Source of the DNA: Candidatus Woesearchaeota archaeon
GTDB taxonomy: Archaea > Nanobdellota > Nanobdellia > Woesearchaeales > GW2011-AR4
Direction: 5' to 3'
DNA length: 38,034 bases
Assembly (NCBI GenBank): GCA_016187495.1
Contig: JACPJP010000031.1
Coordinates: 1-38,034, forward strand
In this document: in pieces, positions 34,835 through 38,034 of the stretch
Numbering within the stretch: the first letter of the stretch is position 1
How the letters are laid out: each line of letters opens with the position of its first letter
Translations under genes and position numbers: made by a program
Notes under the pieces: model-generated
The model's database searches: none
Seen by the model: the letters and a program-made list of their open reading frames with translations, nothing else
What the model was told of the DNA's origin: nothing

Positions 34835-36260
34835 GATATTTTCTTAACAACTCCATTATTTTTTTCCCTTCTATTTTTCCCCTATGCTTGTCCATAAGAA
34901 TCCCCATATAAGCGCCAATGTTAAGTCCTTTTTTCTTTTCCAATAGCTCTTTTATTTCCTTTTCCAGATCTTCCAAAGAAACACCTGCAAATTCCTCAAG
35001 CTTTATCTTTTCATTCCTTATTTTTTTAATTAACAAATCTATAATCGCTTCTTTTGCTATTCTCCCTTGGTTTAGGTAATTGAGTATTTCATCAAAATGC
35101 TCATTTTCTATTTTTGAAATATCCTCCTTAAACCTTGCCTTTATCTCCTTTGGAATGCTGATTAATGCGTGCGCTATTAATTGCGGCTCCAGCTTATTGT
35201 ATTTTTTTACCAATTCCTCAAATAGCTCATTCCCTATCAATTCTTTTGCCAGCTCTTTTGCTATTTTGTATTTATCTTCAAATTCCTCTGTTTTATGCGC
35301 TATTAGTTTTGGCAATTCCTTTTTTAGTTTTTCAACGTATTTTTTGTCCACTTTAATGCGCGTAACATCTGTTTCAGGGTATAATCTTGCTGCTCCGGGC
35401 AATGGCCTCAGGAAAGAGGTTGTAAAGTCTGGCTCTGCTTTTCTTACCTCCCTAGTTAATTTTTTCCCTTCGTTTATTGCACTTAGCTGCCTGCGTATTT
35501 CATGCTCAATGACTTTGGGTATGCTCCTTAAGTCTTGAAAGCCCTTTATTTCTGTCCTTGCCCCTTTTTCTACAGAAACATTAACATCCTGCCTTATTGT
35601 GCCTAATCCCCTTTTTACTCCTTCTACACTTCTTAAAACCATTCCTATGTAAGCTGCTGTTTCTTTTGCATGCTCGTTGTTTTTTATGTTGGAATCTGTA
35701 GCTATTTCTATCAAAGGTATCCCTAACCTGTCTAATCTGTATCTTGCATAGTTATTTTTTTCTTCCAGCTTTTGCGCTGCCTCTTCTTCCAAGCATATTG
35801 TAGGTATTCCTACCCTGCCTAAAGAAGTATTGATATAGCCATCTGTAGCAACTAAAGCAGTTCTTTGGAATCCAGAAACATTAGATCCATCAACAACTGT
35901 TTTCCTCATTATCTGGATTTCATCAACGATTTTTGCATTTAATAATAAAGCTAATTTCAATGTTGTTTCTAAAGCTTCGTTGTTTAGCTGATGCGGAGGC
36001 TCCTCATCATATTCAACCAAGCAAGTATCTTGAGAGTCGGCTTCGTAAATGAATTTTTTCCCTTTCTGCATCTCGTGCTTTGCCGCTATGTCTATTTCTC
36101 CAGTCTCTCCTGCTACAGCCCTTAATCTTCTTTCAAACTTCACATCCGGCTCTGAATCGGAATTAATGGTAGGGCAGCTGCAGAATAATTTTTTGCCTTC
36201 AAGCTGCTGGTGAATTTCCAGGCCGCATCTGAAGCCAAGCTTTTGATAGTCTAGTTCCAT
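34827..36260 (-). CDS. gatE: Glu-tRNA(Gln) amidotransferase subunit E, short form
   Basis: LGFRCGLEIHQQLEGKKLFCSCPT; LRPLPGAARLYPETDV; C-terminal helical/tail domain. Confidence 0.88.
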   Translation of the reverse strand: MELDYQKLGFRCGLEIHQQLEGKKLFCSCPTINSDSEPDVKFERRLRAVAGETGEIDIAAKHEMQKGKKFIYEADSQDTCLVEYDEEPPHQLNNEALETTLKLALLLNAKIVDEIQIMRKTVVDGSNVSGFQRTALVATDGYINTSLGRVGIPTICLEEEAAQKLEEKNNYARYRLDRLGIPLIEIATDSNIKNNEHAKETAAYIGMVLRSVEGVKRGLGTIRQDVNVSVEKGARTEIKGFQDLRSIPKVIEHEIRRQLSAINEGKKLTREVRKAEPDFTTSFLRPLPGAARLYPETDVTRIKVDKKYVEKLKKELPKLIAHKTEEFEDKYKIAKELAKELIGNELFEELVKKYNKLEPQLIAHALISIPKEIKARFKEDISKIENEHFDEILNYLNQGRIAKEAIIDLLIKKIRNEKIKLEEFAGVSLEDLEKEIKELLEKKKGLNIGAYMGILMDKHRGKIEGKKIMELLRKYLK

Positions 36261-36276
36261 AGAATTAGGCTAGGTA

Positions 36277-36963
36277 TTATTGTTTAAATAGGTTTTTATT
36301 TTTGTATTCCCCCTTCTTTTTTTCTTCTACTTGCTTCATAACTATTTCAAAAAGATCGTCTAATACTTTCTGAGGTATATCCACCTTCATTTCTCTTTTT
36401 AGATCCTCTAGAAAACAGCCTAATTCAAAAGCCGCTTTATCTTTGCCTAGATCGATTTGGTTTTTAGCTTCTTCTGCAAGCAATTCCCACTTAATCTTCC
36501 CAAGACCAATTATTTTTCTTGCATCGTCCTTGTCTTTTAACCTATCAGTTGCACATTTCATTAAAATTATGTCATGAGGATCGGCTATTTTAAGCATTAA
36601 ATTTTCTCCAAATTGGTGTATACTCTCTGCCCTTTTTTGCATATTTTCAGAAAATACAAAATCTATAACATTGACGACGAATAAATCAAACCTATTATCA
36701 TTTAGCTTTAACATTTCCGGCTGGTTTCTTCTTTCTCTGTAAACTTTTATTGCATCAATCTCTCTGTAACCTAATGGTTTAATAGCTTCTTTGAAAGTAT
36801 CTTTATCCTTTTCATTTTCAAATACTAGGTCGATATCTAATGTGGAATCTTTAATTCCTAAAAACATCATTGCTGTGCCACCAATGGCATATGCTGTTAC
36901 CTTTTTATTTAGCATTCCTGCTATGTTTAAGAATAACTTTTGCTGTTCGTCTATGGTTATCAC
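36277..36963 (-). CDS. Nucleotidyltransferase-fold protein (AbiEii/DUF6036-like)
   Basis: AYAIGGTAMMFLGIKDSTLDIDLVF: GG...DxD motif. Confidence 0.75.
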   Translation of the reverse strand: MITIDEQQKLFLNIAGMLNKKVTAYAIGGTAMMFLGIKDSTLDIDLVFENEKDKDTFKEAIKPLGYREIDAIKVYRERRNQPEMLKLNDNRFDLFVVNVIDFVFSENMQKRAESIHQFGENLMLKIADPHDIILMKCATDRLKDKDDARKIIGLGKIKWELLAEEAKNQIDLGKDKAAFELGCFLEDLKREMKVDIPQKVLDDLFEIVMKQVEEKKKGEYKNKNLFKQ

Positions 36964-37580
36964 TTATAATCACTCAAATCGTTTTTATTAAATGGCAAAT
37001 AAATTTTCCATGTTTTTTCTATATACCTAAAATCCTTTGACATTAAGCCAGGGATGGTATACTCAAAATTATAATCTTTATTTGGTAAAGCGTTGTTTCT
37101 GAACCTATCATGCATCCTTCTTACTCTCATAATTTTTTTTGCTAGATCATATAATGCCCCGACTTGCCTTTCTATCCTATTTTTCTTTGCTAATTGGTAA
37201 AGCTCGCTCCAATTAGTTATTTTTTTGAATAATGCCAATGACGCCAATACTGTCCTTAAACTTCCGGTTTTAATTGAATAAACCAAAGTTTCTTCTAAAC
37301 TTGGATTCTTTCCGTATATCTTATATGTTATTGGAGTTGCAATTTTAACCGGGGAATACCGGTTTATTATTTCAAAATAGCTAGTTCCCTTAAGCTTATT
37401 CTCAAATGATATGCTATACACTCTCTTGTTGTCGCTTAACCGCTTTGTTTTGACATACCCTTCTTTTCTTAAACGAAATAAATAGTAAATAGTTTTAGGC
37501 TTATTTGTTTTTAATATATTGCTAGCTGAATCGATAGTTTGTACACCTTCTAGCCTTTTAAGCAATATTTCAGTTTCCAT
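36960..37580 (-). CDS. Winged-helix protein, putative AbiEi-like partner/regulator
   Basis: N-terminal HTH-like (ASNILKTNKPKTIYYLFRLRKEGYVKTKRLSDNKRVYSI); ATGA overlap with the downstream nucleotidyltransferase. Confidence 0.65.
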   Translation of the reverse strand: METEILLKRLEGVQTIDSASNILKTNKPKTIYYLFRLRKEGYVKTKRLSDNKRVYSISFENKLKGTSYFEIINRYSPVKIATPITYKIYGKNPSLEETLVYSIKTGSLRTVLASLALFKKITNWSELYQLAKKNRIERQVGALYDLAKKIMRVRRMHDRFRNNALPNKDYNFEYTIPGLMSKDFRYIEKTWKIYLPFNKNDLSDYK

Positions 37581-37582
37581 TG

Positions 37583-37646
37583 GTTAAATGTAGATATAAC
37601 TAATATATAAACTTTTCTATTTTTAGGTAAATAAAGTTAAATGTAG
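37583..37646. repeat. 11-bp direct repeat GTTAAATGTAG upstream of the AbiE-like operon
   Basis: Copies at 37583-37593 and 37636-37646, flanking a TATA-like stretch. Confidence 0.75.
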
Positions 37647-37824
37647 CTCTAAAAATATATAAATAAAGTACCTTATGGTAGTGCTTTAGGGCTCGCTTGT
37701 GAGAGAAACCTTTGCGGACTTTAGTCCGCAGTAGTTCACTAAACTCAATGACGATGGGAGAATTTATAGGGCATTTTTAGCCTTATTAATGGGGAAGGGT
37801 TTTATATGGTTTTTAGGAAATTTA

Positions 37825-38034
37825 TTAAGAGTTTATATTTGGCTTATAATCGTCAAAATGCTTTATGCAGAAGTTGATAAGCTTAATGTATAATTTTTTG
37901 TTCTTCTTAATTTGTTCTTTTTCTTCTTTAGTATCATCTTGAAATTCACATAAGCATAGCTCTTCAAGCTCTTCGTCTAAGACTTCCCAGTCAAAACGGT
38001 TGCTTAAATATGCTGCATATCCATCAGAGTTAGC
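37825..38034 (-). CDS. Hypothetical protein, 3' part of gene (runs off the right edge)
   Basis: Own translation: ...ANSDGYAAYLSNRFDWEVLDEELEELCLCEFQDDTKEEKEQIKKNKKLYIKLINFCIKHFDDYKPNINS*, open to 38034. Confidence 0.6.
   Translation of the reverse strand, partial: ANSDGYAAYLSNRFDWEVLDEELEELCLCEFQDDTKEEKEQIKKNKKLYIKLINFCIKHFDDYKPNINS

Noticed and set aside
1-38034. CRISPR array or cas genes
   Set aside because: No regularly spaced 24-40 nt direct repeats and no Cas motifs seen; the repeats present are paired or clustered short motifs.

Overview
The window looks like DPANN/Woesearchaeota-type archaeal chromosome (inferred from gene content, not from a search). Core content: a partial NreA DNA-repair gene, a DHH phosphoesterase, SMC, a nearly complete A/V-type ATP synthase operon (H-I-K-E-C-x-F-x-x-A-B-x-D, minus strand), GatE, a PhoU/AbrB regulator, glycosyltransferases, an FkbM methyltransferase, a cation/H+ antiporter, a Fic protein and an EamA transporter. 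Accessory content: a ~5.9 kb island (about 4.99-10.93 kb) with a DDE transposase, two small zinc-ribbon ORFs and a two-gene restriction-modification locus (PD-ExK nuclease fused to an N6-adenine methylase, plus an S subunit); MNT/HEPN and AbiE-like nucleotidyltransferase modules; and a lone-ORF cassette with inverted-repeat ends. The strongest unusual signals are: (1) two intron-containing tRNAs, tRNA-Gly(TCC) with a T-loop intron and tRNA-Arg(CCT) with both a D-loop and a T-loop intron, where the two T-loop introns are related in sequence and form textbook bulge-helix-bulge motifs; (2) a tandem target-recognition-domain duplication in the S subunit, with near-identical borders and a diverged core; (3) a six-site ~14-bp operator-like array in the divergent promoter of the R-M locus; (4) two ~150-bp nested-palindrome intergenic elements; (5) an MNT/HEPN cassette bracketed by a duplicated 3' end of the EamA gene; (6) a GatE that seems to lack its AspRS-like (GAD) insertion domain. 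All family assignments come from reading motifs; no database search was run.
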